Position numbers and translations under genes: made by a program | Notes under the pieces: model-generated | Told to the model about the DNA's origin: nothing | Database searches by the model: none | What the model saw: only the letters and a program-made list of their open reading frames with translations | In this document: positions 1 through 6,814 of the stretch, piece by piece | Layout: the number at the start of each line of letters is the position of its first letter | Position numbering within the stretch: the stretch's first letter is position 1 | Assembly (NCBI GenBank): GCA_963795825.1 | Contig: CAWCIW010000001.1 | Coordinates: 682,001-746,000, forward strand | Source: BOG-908 sp963795825 | GTDB taxonomy: Bacteria > Pseudomonadota > Alphaproteobacteria > Acetobacterales > Acetobacteraceae | Direction of reading: 5' to 3' | Length of the DNA: 64,000 bases

Positions 1-1096
1 CGCGGAAATCACCCTGAAACTCGACAGCCTGCAGGCGGTGGGCTCGTTCAAGGAACGCGGTGCGGCCAACCGCCTGGCGCTGCTGACGCCCGAAGAGCGC
101 GCGCGCGGCGTGGTTGCGATGTCGGCCGGCAATCACGCGCAGGGCGTGGCCAGGCATGCGAGCCTGCACGGCGTGGCGAGCACGATCGTGATGCCGACAT
201 TCACGCCGCTGGCCAAGGTGAGCGGCACGGCGGCGTGGGGCGCGCGCGTGGTGATGCATGGCGCCACGCTGGCCGAGGCGGCGGCGCATGCGGCGCATCT
301 GGCGGAGACAGAGGGGCTGCTGTTCATCAGCCCGTACGATGATTACGCGATCATGGCGGGGCAGGGCACGCTCGCGCTCGAGATGGTGGAGGACGGCCCG
401 GAGCTGGACGTGCTGCTGGTGCCGGTGGGTGGCGGCGGGCTGATCAGCGGGTGCGCCGTGGTGATGGCGGCGCTGAGCCCGCGCACCGAGGTGATCGGCG
501 TTCAGGTGGCGCCGTATTCCGCGCTGGCGCAGCGCATGGGCGCGCCGGCGCATGCGCTCGGCGGCCCGACAATCGCCGAGGGCATCGCGGTGCGCGATGT
601 GGGGCTGGAGACGCGCAAGGTGATCGCGCGCTACGTGAGCGACGTGATCGTGGCGCCGGAACGCTATGTGGAGGATGCGATTTCCTTGCTGGCCGAGGGT
701 GCCAAGGTGGTGGCCGAGGGGGCCGGGGCTGCGGCCTTGGCCGGGCTGCTGGCGCATCGGGAGCGCTTTGCCGGGCGGCGTGTCGGGATGCCGGTATGCG
801 GCGGCAACATCGATGTCCGGATCATGGCCAACGTATTGTTGCGCGGGTTGCTGCGCGACGGGCGGCTGCTGCGGTTGCGCATGGAAATACCCGATCGGCC
901 CGGGATTCTGGCGGATATCGCGGCGACGATCGGCGGGAGCGGTGGAAACATCATAGAGGTTTCGCACCAGCGGCTGTTTGCTTCGCCCAGTGTGCAATCG
1001 GCGCAGCTGGAGGTGATGGTGGAGGCGCGCGATCCGGTTCATGCGGCGGAGATCGAGGCGGCGTTGGCGGCTGGGTATGCTGTGGTTCGGGTTTAG
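1..1096 (+). CDS. ilvA: Threonine ammonia-lyase (threonine dehydratase) with ACT domain, 5' end missing
   Basis: PLP enzyme that deaminates threonine to 2-oxobutanoate, the first step towards isoleucine. The open frame is already running at base 2, so the N-terminus lies outside the window. The first visible motif is SFKERGA, whose Lys forms the Schiff base with PLP. It is followed by SAGNHAQG (substrate loop) and the glycine-rich PVGGGGLISG phosphate-binding loop. The last about 75 residues (LRMEIPDRPGILADIA and on) form one ACT domain, as in the single-ACT threonine dehydratases; biosynthetic IlvA proteins with two ACT-like domains are longer. The stop at 1094-1096 is followed after 16 bases by a copy of the window-wide palindromic repeat. 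The family is clear; biosynthetic versus catabolic role cannot be decided from this part. Confidence 0.9.
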   Translation, partial: AEITLKLDSLQAVGSFKERGAANRLALLTPEERARGVVAMSAGNHAQGVARHASLHGVASTIVMPTFTPLAKVSGTAAWGARVVMHGATLAEAAAHAAHLAETEGLLFISPYDDYAIMAGQGTLALEMVEDGPELDVLLVPVGGGGLISGCAVVMAALSPRTEVIGVQVAPYSALAQRMGAPAHALGGPTIAEGIAVRDVGLETRKVIARYVSDVIVAPERYVEDAISLLAEGAKVVAEGAGAAALAGLLAHRERFAGRRVGMPVCGGNIDVRIMANVLLRGLLRDGRLLRLRMEIPDRPGILADIAATIGGSGGNIIEVSHQRLFASPSVQSAQLEVMVEARDPVHAAEIEAALAAGYAVVRV

Positions 1097-1112
1097 GGTT
1101 GGGGACTGCGGG

Positions 1113-1190
1113 GAGGAAGGAAGGAAGGCCTTCTTTTTTGCAAAAAAGAAGCAAAAAACTTTTGACTCCGCTGTCGCGGGTTTGTTGTGA
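1113..1190. repeat. Palindromic intergenic repeat, left half
   Basis: Starts 16 bases after the threonine dehydratase stop. It holds the terminal hairpin GGCCTTCTTTTTTGC/AAAAAAGAAGC, the AAAAAACTTTTG tract and the sequence CTGTCGCGGGTTTGTTG. The last part is complementary to the right half at 1571-1659 (CAACAAACCCG), about 390 bases away, so both halves look like one element split by a long interior. Confidence 0.75.
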
Positions 1191-1570
1191 GTGGGGGGTG
1201 TGTGACTCCGCCTGGGTAGGGATGTTTGGCGGTTTGTCGGAGCGCGCTGCAAACTTTGGCAATTAACATCTTATGATCTTACGCAGGCGTCTCATCGGAG
1301 ATTTGTTAGAACCGGCATGGCAGACAAGCATGGCGCGCACTTTCTCTCAGCCTCGAAAAGTTGTGCTCGGGGAAAAACCATTGGCGGGACTTGTGCCTAC
1401 TTCCTCTCCTGACCAGCCTTGCAAAAAGTTTTTTTGGAGGAACGTATTTCATCGTGACGTGAGGCGCCAATGTCGTTGCAGCAGATATCGTGGAGCATGC
1501 CCGAGAACCACGCTCCAACTGACGAGAACACCACCTGAAATTCAACCGTAAATACATGACCAACTGAAAC
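1191..1570. other. Intergenic stretch between two repeat halves, no recognised gene
   Basis: About 380 bases without a convincing coding frame on either strand. The base composition is less GC-rich than the neighbouring genes. It lies between the complementary halves of a palindromic repeat (1113-1190 and 1571-1659). No transposase fragment, RNA gene or clear promoter was recognised. Confidence 0.5.
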
Positions 1571-1659
1571 ACGCAGCCGCAACAAACCCGCCCCCAAACA
1601 AGACAAAAGTTTTTTGGTTCTTTTTTTCAAAAAAGAACTGCTTCCTTGCTTCCTTGCCC
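1571..1659. repeat. Palindromic intergenic repeat, right half
   Basis: Contains CAACAAACCCGC, complementary to the left half at 1113-1190, then ACAAAAGTTTTTTGG and the terminal hairpin GTTCTTTTTTTC/AAAAAAGAAC. In this copy the stem is GTTC/GAAC, where other copies have GTCC/GGAC or CTTC/GAAG, so pairing is kept by compensating changes. It ends about 20 bases before the DUF885 start codon. Confidence 0.75.
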
Positions 1660-1680
1660 AACCTCAGGAGCCCAAAACAA

Positions 1681-3486
1681 ATGCTACCCCGCCGCCCGCT
1701 CCTCCTGACAGCCGCCGCATCCGTCCTGCTGCGCGCCCGCAAAGCCCGCGCAGATACCCCGCTGAACACGCTGTTCGCACAATTCGCCGACGAGATGCTG
1801 CGCCGCGTCCCCGAGCGCGCCACCAGCCTGGGCCTGGATGTGGGCGCGCTCGCCGAATTGCGCGGCAAGCTGCACGAGGAATCGCCGGAAGCGATCGCAC
1901 AGGACAAGAAGGACACCGCGCGGCGCCTGGCGCAACTGCGCGCGATCGACCGTGCCGGATTGCGCGGGATGGACGCCGTAAATTACGATACCGTGCTGTT
2001 CAGCCTGGACGTCGAGGACGAAGCGAACCGCACCTTCGATTACGGGACCACCGGCGCGCGCTCGCCGTACGTGCTGAGCCAGCTCACCGGCGCATATCAA
2101 TCCGTGCCGGACTTCCTAGATACGCAGCATCCGGTAAAGACGCTGGGCGATGCTGAGGATTACCTGAGCCGCGTCGCGGCCTTCGCCACGCTGATGGACC
2201 AGGAACGCGCGGTGTTCAACCACGATGCCGCACTCGGCGTGATCCCGCCGGATTTCATCATCGACAAGACGCTCGAGCAGATGGGTGCGCTGCTGGCGAC
2301 GCCGCCGGAAAAAGCCACGATCGTGACGGCGCTGGTGCGCAAGACGGCGGCGGCCAGGCTGCCGGGGCTGTGGCAGGCGCGCGTGATGTCCGCCTACAAG
2401 ATGCTGGTGCTACCGGCGTTGCAGCGCCAGGCCGATGCGTTGCGCGCGGCAAAGGCGCAGGCGGTGCACACGGCCGGCGTGGCGCGTCTGCCGAAAGGTC
2501 CCCAGTTCTACAGGCTCGGATTGAAAACGTACACGACGGCATCGACGTCGCCGGCCGACATACACAAGACCGGGCTGGATCTGGTGACCAGCCTGTCCGC
2601 GCAGATCGATACGCTGCTGCGCAAGCAGGGCAGGGCAGACGGCACCGTGGGCGCCCGCCTCGCGGCATTGGCCGCCGACAAGAAATACGTATACGACGAC
2701 ACGGACGAAGCCAAAGTGAAGCTGATCGACGAGCTGAACGGCTTGGTGGCGACGATGCAGGCGAAGCTGCCCGAGCGGTTCGACCATTTGCCGAAAGTCA
2801 CCGTGCAGATCAGGCGCGTGCCGAAAGCGATCGAGGCCGGCGCGCCGGGCGGATATTACCAGCGCGGCGCGCTCGATGGCTCGCGTCCCGGCGCCTATTA
2901 CATCAATCTGCGCGATACCGCGGAATGGCCGCGCTGGACCTTGCCGACGCTTACCTATCACGAGGCGATACCCGGGCATCATCTGCAGATCTCCTTGGCG
3001 CAGGAGACGGCGCATCTGCCGCTGATACGCAAGATGGGCGGGTTCTCGGGGTATTCGGAAGGCTGGGCGCTGTATGCCGAGCAGCTCGCCGTGGAGATGG
3101 GCATGTACGATGCCGATCCGCTCGGCCTGATCGGGCAATTGCAGGCGGCCCTGTTCCGCGCGGTCCGGCTGGTGGTGGATTCCGGGCTGCACGCGATGGA
3201 TTGGAGCCGGGAAAAAGCGGTCGATTACTACGTCGCCGCGCTGGGCGACAAGAAGAGCGCCGCGATCACGGAAGTGGAGCGCTACTGCGTCTGGCCCGGG
3301 CAGGCGTGCAGCTACATGATCGGCAAGCTGGCGTGGCTGCGTCTACGCGAGCAAGCCAGGACGGCGCTGGGGGCCAGGTTCGACATCAAGGCGTTCCACG
3401 ATGCCGGCCTGCTATCCGGCGCGGTGCCGCTGGACGTGCTGAACCAGGTCGTCGCCGCCTATATCGCGGGCGACAAGCCGGGCTGA
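1681..3486 (+). CDS. DUF885 family exported zinc-hydrolase-like protein (copy 1)
   Basis: 601-residue member of the DUF885 family, distant relatives of M32/M3-type metallopeptidases; the substrate is not established. ATG 1681 is chosen because AGGAG lies 10 bases upstream (1666-1670); a TTG at 1654 is possible but has no such site. The N-terminus (MLPRRPLLLTAAASVLLRARKARA) is a signal peptide with twin Arg. The central part contains GGYYQRG and, later, YHEAIPGHHLQ, the expected metal-site motif, followed by GYSEGWALYAEQLA, both family hallmarks. The C-terminal EVERYCVWPGQACSYMIG motif is also typical. A second paralogue lies at 21129-22934. The gene stands alone on its strand; the next gene is pqqA, 131 bases downstream. 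Confidence 0.88.
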   Translation: MLPRRPLLLTAAASVLLRARKARADTPLNTLFAQFADEMLRRVPERATSLGLDVGALAELRGKLHEESPEAIAQDKKDTARRLAQLRAIDRAGLRGMDAVNYDTVLFSLDVEDEANRTFDYGTTGARSPYVLSQLTGAYQSVPDFLDTQHPVKTLGDAEDYLSRVAAFATLMDQERAVFNHDAALGVIPPDFIIDKTLEQMGALLATPPEKATIVTALVRKTAAARLPGLWQARVMSAYKMLVLPALQRQADALRAAKAQAVHTAGVARLPKGPQFYRLGLKTYTTASTSPADIHKTGLDLVTSLSAQIDTLLRKQGRADGTVGARLAALAADKKYVYDDTDEAKVKLIDELNGLVATMQAKLPERFDHLPKVTVQIRRVPKAIEAGAPGGYYQRGALDGSRPGAYYINLRDTAEWPRWTLPTLTYHEAIPGHHLQISLAQETAHLPLIRKMGGFSGYSEGWALYAEQLAVEMGMYDADPLGLIGQLQAALFRAVRLVVDSGLHAMDWSREKAVDYYVAALGDKKSAAITEVERYCVWPGQACSYMIGKLAWLRLREQARTALGARFDIKAFHDAGLLSGAVPLDVLNQVVAAYIAGDKPG

Positions 3487-3510
3487 CCGGCACGGTCCTG
3501 CGCCACCCGA

Positions 3511-3528
3511 TGTCGCACATCTGCGACA
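3511..3528. promoter_or_regulatory. Palindromic operator candidate upstream of pqqA
   Basis: TGTCGCA-CATC-TGCGACA: two 7-base arms with a 4-base spacer, 89 bases before the pqqA start. An identical pair of arms with spacer GCTT lies at 4911-4928 upstream of the quinoprotein dehydrogenase. Two matches flanking one regulator gene suggest binding sites of the GAF-Fis protein encoded between them; this is inference. Confidence 0.6.
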
Positions 3529-3617
3529 GAACGCAGGATGCCGGCCAACTTGCAGATTGTCTGTCCACCCCGCCCGTGGTAATATCAGAACGCTGCACAA
3601 ACAAAAGGAGATCACAT

Positions 3618-3701
3618 ATGGCCTGGAAAATGCCGAAGATCGTCGAAATCGCGCTGGGCGCAGAGATCAACAGCTACGCCTGCGCGGAAGCCAAGAAGTA
3701 A
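3618..3701 (+). CDS. pqqA: Coenzyme PQQ precursor peptide PqqA
   Basis: 27-residue peptide MAWKMPKIVEIALGAEINSY followed by ACAEAKK. The conserved Glu16 and Tyr20 (motif E-I-N-S-Y) are the residues that PqqE cross-links to build pyrroloquinoline quinone. The start is supported by AAAGGAG at 3604-3610, seven bases before ATG 3618. No pqqB, C, D or E follows; instead a hairpin terminator lies at 3742-3796, so this is an orphan pqqA. It sits next to a PQQ-dependent dehydrogenase and shares an upstream palindrome with it, which suggests that precursor supply is induced together with the enzyme. The remaining pqq genes must be elsewhere. Confidence 0.95.
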   Translation: MAWKMPKIVEIALGAEINSYACAEAKK

Positions 3702-3741
3702 TTTCGGCGCAAATCCTCGCGTCAAGCGAGCTTTGCCTGGT

Positions 3742-3796
3742 CCGGTAGGCCACCGGTCCCGCGTTTCGCGGGGCGGGTAGGCTACCGGGCTTTTTT
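3742..3796 (+). terminator. Intrinsic terminator after pqqA
   Basis: A long imperfect stem starts with CCGGTAG and closes with CTACCGG, with an inner CCCGCG/CGCGGG stem and loop TTT, and is followed by six T (3791-3796). It lies 41 bases after the pqqA stop and faces the 3' end of the regulator on the other strand. It is unrelated in sequence to the dispersed palindromic repeats. Confidence 0.85.
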
Positions 3797-3848
3797 CTGG
3801 CCGGCTTCTTGTGCAGAGGGCCCCGGCAGGGCTCGGGGCAAGCAGAGC

Positions 3849-4802
3849 TCAGGCGGGCCTGGCCAGACCTGTCCGATGCAGCTTGCGGTGCAATGTCGCC
3901 CGGCTGATACCCAGCGTCTTTGCCGCGGCGGATACGTTGCCGCCACACCGCGCCAGCGCACGCTGCAACACCCCCCGTTCCGCACGCTCCAGTTCCGCGC
4001 GGCCCTCCTGCTGCGGTGCCAGGATAACCTGCGCCGGCAGGCCGCGCGCTATCATCGCATCGGTGATCGCGCAGGCATGTCGCGCCGCATGGGTCGCACC
4101 CACCACCAGGTCGTCGTCACCGATCGCCAGCAGGGCGCCGCTGCAGGATTCCGTGTCGGTCACCAGCATGATGCGCGCCCCGGGAAACGAATGGGTGAAG
4201 TGCCGCGCCTCGATCTTGCGGGCGGCTTCGAGCACCGCGGAGCCGATCAGCCGCACCATGTCCTCGGTCAGGTCGTCGCGGCAGGAGGATACGTCGAGCG
4301 CCGCGGCGAGGCGGCCGCGATGGTCGTAGATCGGGGCCACGGCGCAGGTCAGCCCGATATTGCGTACGTAGAAATGCTGGTCGCGATGTATCGTCAGCGG
4401 CCGCGATTCCGCCAGGCAGGTGCCGATGCCGTTGGTGCCCTCGCTCTCCTCGCTCCAGACGGCGCCGGGCCACAGCCCCCAATTGCGGAACTGCGCGTCG
4501 TTGCCGCCGGCGCAGCGCCGATCCACCGGAACCCCGCGCGGGTCGGTGAACAACACGCAGCAGCCGCTGCCGCCGACCGCCGCGAACAGCCGGTCCAGCG
4601 TGGCGGCGCCGGCGGCGAGGAGCGGCTCCATCTCGGTGCGCGCATGGCGCAGCTCGTAATCGCTGATCTTGCGCGGCGGGCGCGCATCGAGCGGGTCCAG
4701 CTTGTAGCGCGACAGAGAGCGCGCCCAGGAGGCGAACAGCGCCGAACGCGCCGAGGCGGACGGGTCGCTGGCGACGGCACGTATGCGGTCTGCGTGGTGC
4801 AA
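3849..4802 (-). CDS. GAF-domain Fis-type transcriptional regulator without AAA+ domain
   Basis: 317 residues with the layout of AcoR-like regulators but without the sigma-54 activation module. The N-terminal part (SWARSLSRYKLDP) resembles the start of AcoR-type activators; a GAF-like sensor domain follows (roughly residues 70-215, SEESEGTNGIGTCLAE). The C-terminus is a Fis helix-turn-helix (about 270-310, GGNVSAAAKTLGISRATLHRKL). No Walker A/B or GAFTGA motif is present, so it cannot activate sigma-54 polymerase in the classical way. The start is TTG 4802, preceded by GGAGGAG a few bases upstream. It lies between pqqA and the divergent alcohol dehydrogenase, both of which have the TGTCGCA palindrome upstream, so it probably controls this locus. 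The effector, perhaps an alcohol or aldehyde, is unknown. Confidence 0.85.
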   Translation of the reverse strand: MHHADRIRAVASDPSASARSALFASWARSLSRYKLDPLDARPPRKISDYELRHARTEMEPLLAAGAATLDRLFAAVGGSGCCVLFTDPRGVPVDRRCAGGNDAQFRNWGLWPGAVWSEESEGTNGIGTCLAESRPLTIHRDQHFYVRNIGLTCAVAPIYDHRGRLAAALDVSSCRDDLTEDMVRLIGSAVLEAARKIEARHFTHSFPGARIMLVTDTESCSGALLAIGDDDLVVGATHAARHACAITDAMIARGLPAQVILAPQQEGRAELERAERGVLQRALARCGGNVSAAAKTLGISRATLHRKLHRTGLARPA

Positions 4803-4910
4803 GATCTCCTCCGGACGTCTTCCGGCAGGTCTTTGCCCGCCTTGTAGGGACGGACGCTACACCACTACCTGCGGGCAACGTGAGCAATAACCGGTGCGCC
4901 TGCCCGGATA

Positions 4911-4928
4911 TGTCGCAGCTTTGCGACA
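4911..4928. promoter_or_regulatory. Palindromic operator candidate upstream of quinoprotein dehydrogenase
   Basis: TGTCGCA-GCTT-TGCGACA in the divergent region between the regulator and the dehydrogenase, 138 bases before the dehydrogenase start. The arms are identical to those of the site at 3511-3528 upstream of pqqA, with the same 4-base spacer. Confidence 0.6.
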
Positions 4929-5065
4929 CATCCGCGTGGCCGGGAGCGCCGGCCCATTGCCACCACCTGCGGAAAAGCGCGCCTATGTGGCAGCCAGGCC
5001 GGGCCGCGCGGAGCTGATCCTGCAGCGCGCCGAACTGTCCCGCAAAATCAATCGGAGGACTGCCC

Positions 5066-6814
5066 TTGACGTTCCTGCCCCAAATCTCCCAGAGCCGGAC
5101 CAGCCTGCGCCGCGCGGGATTGCTGCTGGGGGCGGCCTTGCTGGCACTTCCCGCATCGTTCGCCACCGCGGAGACCCAGTTGGGCGCGCCCGCTTACAGC
5201 CCGGTCACCGATGCGCGCCTGGCCAATGCCGCCTCCGACCCCGGCTGGCTGATGTACCGCCACGACTACACCAGCAGCGGCTACTCCGAGCTTGCCAAGC
5301 TCAACACCGGCAACGTGGCGCAGCTCAAGCCCGCCTGGGACTTCAAGAGCGGCTTCGAGCAGGGCCACGAATCGCCGCCGATGATCAACGGCGACTACAT
5401 GTTCATCACCACGCCGAAGGACGAGGTGCATGCCTTCCAGTCCAGCACCGGCAAGGCGCTGTGGACCTACAAGCACGATCTGAGCGGCGTCGCCCTGAAG
5501 ACCGTATGTTGCGACGTGGTGAACCGCGGCGTGGCGCTGTATGGCGACAACGTCTATCTCGCCACGCTCGACAATTACGTGGTTGCGCTGAACGCGCGCA
5601 CCGGCGCCGTGGTGTGGAAGAAGCAGCTCGCCCCGGCCGACATGGGTGCGGCGATGACGCTGGCGCCGCTGGTGGTCAAGGGTAAGGTGATCGTCGGCAT
5701 GTCCGGCGGCGAATACGGCGCGCGCGGCTCGATCGTGGCGATGGATGCGGCCACCGGCACCCAGGCCTGGCAGCGCTACACCATACCGGCGCCGACCGAG
5801 CCGGGCGGCGACACCTGGCCGAAGGGCGCCTACAAGACGGGCGGCGGCGGCGCGTGGCTGACCGGCTCCTATGATCCGGAAACCGACACGCTGTTCTGGG
5901 GCGTGGGCAATCCCGGCCCGTGGCTGGCGAAGTTGCGTCCCGGCACGAACCTCTACACGGACAGCGTGCTCGCGATGAACCCGGAATCCGGCGCGATCAA
6001 GTGGCATTACCAGTACACGCCGCACGACACCTGGGATTATGACGGCACCAACGAGACCGTGCTGACCGACATCAATTACGGTGGCGTGGCGCACAAGGCG
6101 ATCGTGTCGGCGAGCCGCAACGGCTGGTTCTACGCGATCGACCGGGTGAGCGGGAAGCTGATCTACGCCGAGAAATTCGCCACCGCGACGAGCGTGAGCG
6201 GCGTGAAGAACGGCCTGATGGTGACCGACGACAAGCTGCGCCCGGACGTGGGCAAGGAGGTGTTCACCTGCCCGAGCTTCCTCGGTGGCAAGAACTGGTG
6301 GCCGATCGCCGTCGATCCGCAGACCCACATGGCCTACGTGCCGACGATGCACACCTGCATGACGATCAAGGGCGTGGCCGGCGGCGCGTACAAGGCGGGC
6401 CTGCCGTTCCTCGACGAGAGCTTCAAGGTGCTGCGCGACCCGGCCTTCCCGAACGAGTGGGGCTCGGTGCAGGCGATCGACCTGAACACCGGCAAGCAGG
6501 CCTGGCGCTTCGGCAGCAAGCTGCCGTGGAACGACGGCATGCTGGCCACCGCCGGCGGCCTGGTGTTCTCCGGCTCGGCGGATGGCTATCTGTATGCGTT
6601 CGACGCCAAGACGGGCGCGGTGAAGTGGAAGAGCCCGAAGATGAGCAGCGGCATCATCGGCGTGCCCAGCACCTGGAAGGTGGGCGACAAGCAGTATGTC
6701 GGCATCTGGGCAGGCTGGGGCGGCGCCACCCCGATCTGGGGCGGCGACATCGCCAAGGACCCGGCGGTGAGCGGCATCCCGACAGGCGGCCATCTCTACG
6801 TGTTCGCCCTCTGA
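5066..6814 (+). CDS. PQQ-dependent alcohol dehydrogenase, lanthanide-type (ExaF/PedH-like)
   Basis: Periplasmic quinoprotein, 582 residues, that oxidises primary alcohols and passes electrons to cytochrome c. TTG 5066 is the start: GGAGG lies 7 bases upstream (5054-5058) and a Sec signal peptide (residues 1 to about 35, cleavage near ATAET) follows directly. The vicinal disulfide Cys148-Cys149 in VCCDVVNRG and the repeated W-motifs of the beta-propeller are visible. The catalytic Asp324 lies in WDYDG, and Asp326 two residues later is the extra acid that defines lanthanide-binding XoxF/ExaF/PedH enzymes; calcium enzymes have Ala or similar there. The VCCDVVNRG context points to the ethanol-type rather than the XoxF clade. 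The stop overlaps the ATG of the cytochrome fusion gene (TGATG). Metal and substrate preference are inferred. Confidence 0.93.
   Translation: MTFLPQISQSRTSLRRAGLLLGAALLALPASFATAETQLGAPAYSPVTDARLANAASDPGWLMYRHDYTSSGYSELAKLNTGNVAQLKPAWDFKSGFEQGHESPPMINGDYMFITTPKDEVHAFQSSTGKALWTYKHDLSGVALKTVCCDVVNRGVALYGDNVYLATLDNYVVALNARTGAVVWKKQLAPADMGAAMTLAPLVVKGKVIVGMSGGEYGARGSIVAMDAATGTQAWQRYTIPAPTEPGGDTWPKGAYKTGGGGAWLTGSYDPETDTLFWGVGNPGPWLAKLRPGTNLYTDSVLAMNPESGAIKWHYQYTPHDTWDYDGTNETVLTDINYGGVAHKAIVSASRNGWFYAIDRVSGKLIYAEKFATATSVSGVKNGLMVTDDKLRPDVGKEVFTCPSFLGGKNWWPIAVDPQTHMAYVPTMHTCMTIKGVAGGAYKAGLPFLDESFKVLRDPAFPNEWGSVQAIDLNTGKQAWRFGSKLPWNDGMLATAGGLVFSGSADGYLYAFDAKTGAVKWKSPKMSSGIIGVPSTWKVGDKQYVGIWAGWGGATPIWGGDIAKDPAVSGIPTGGHLYVFAL

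Noticed and set aside
3530..5065. Sigma-54 promoters upstream of pqqA or the dehydrogenase
   Set aside because: GG and GC pairs occur but not with the required 10-base spacing in a convincing context, and the neighbouring regulator lacks the AAA+ domain.
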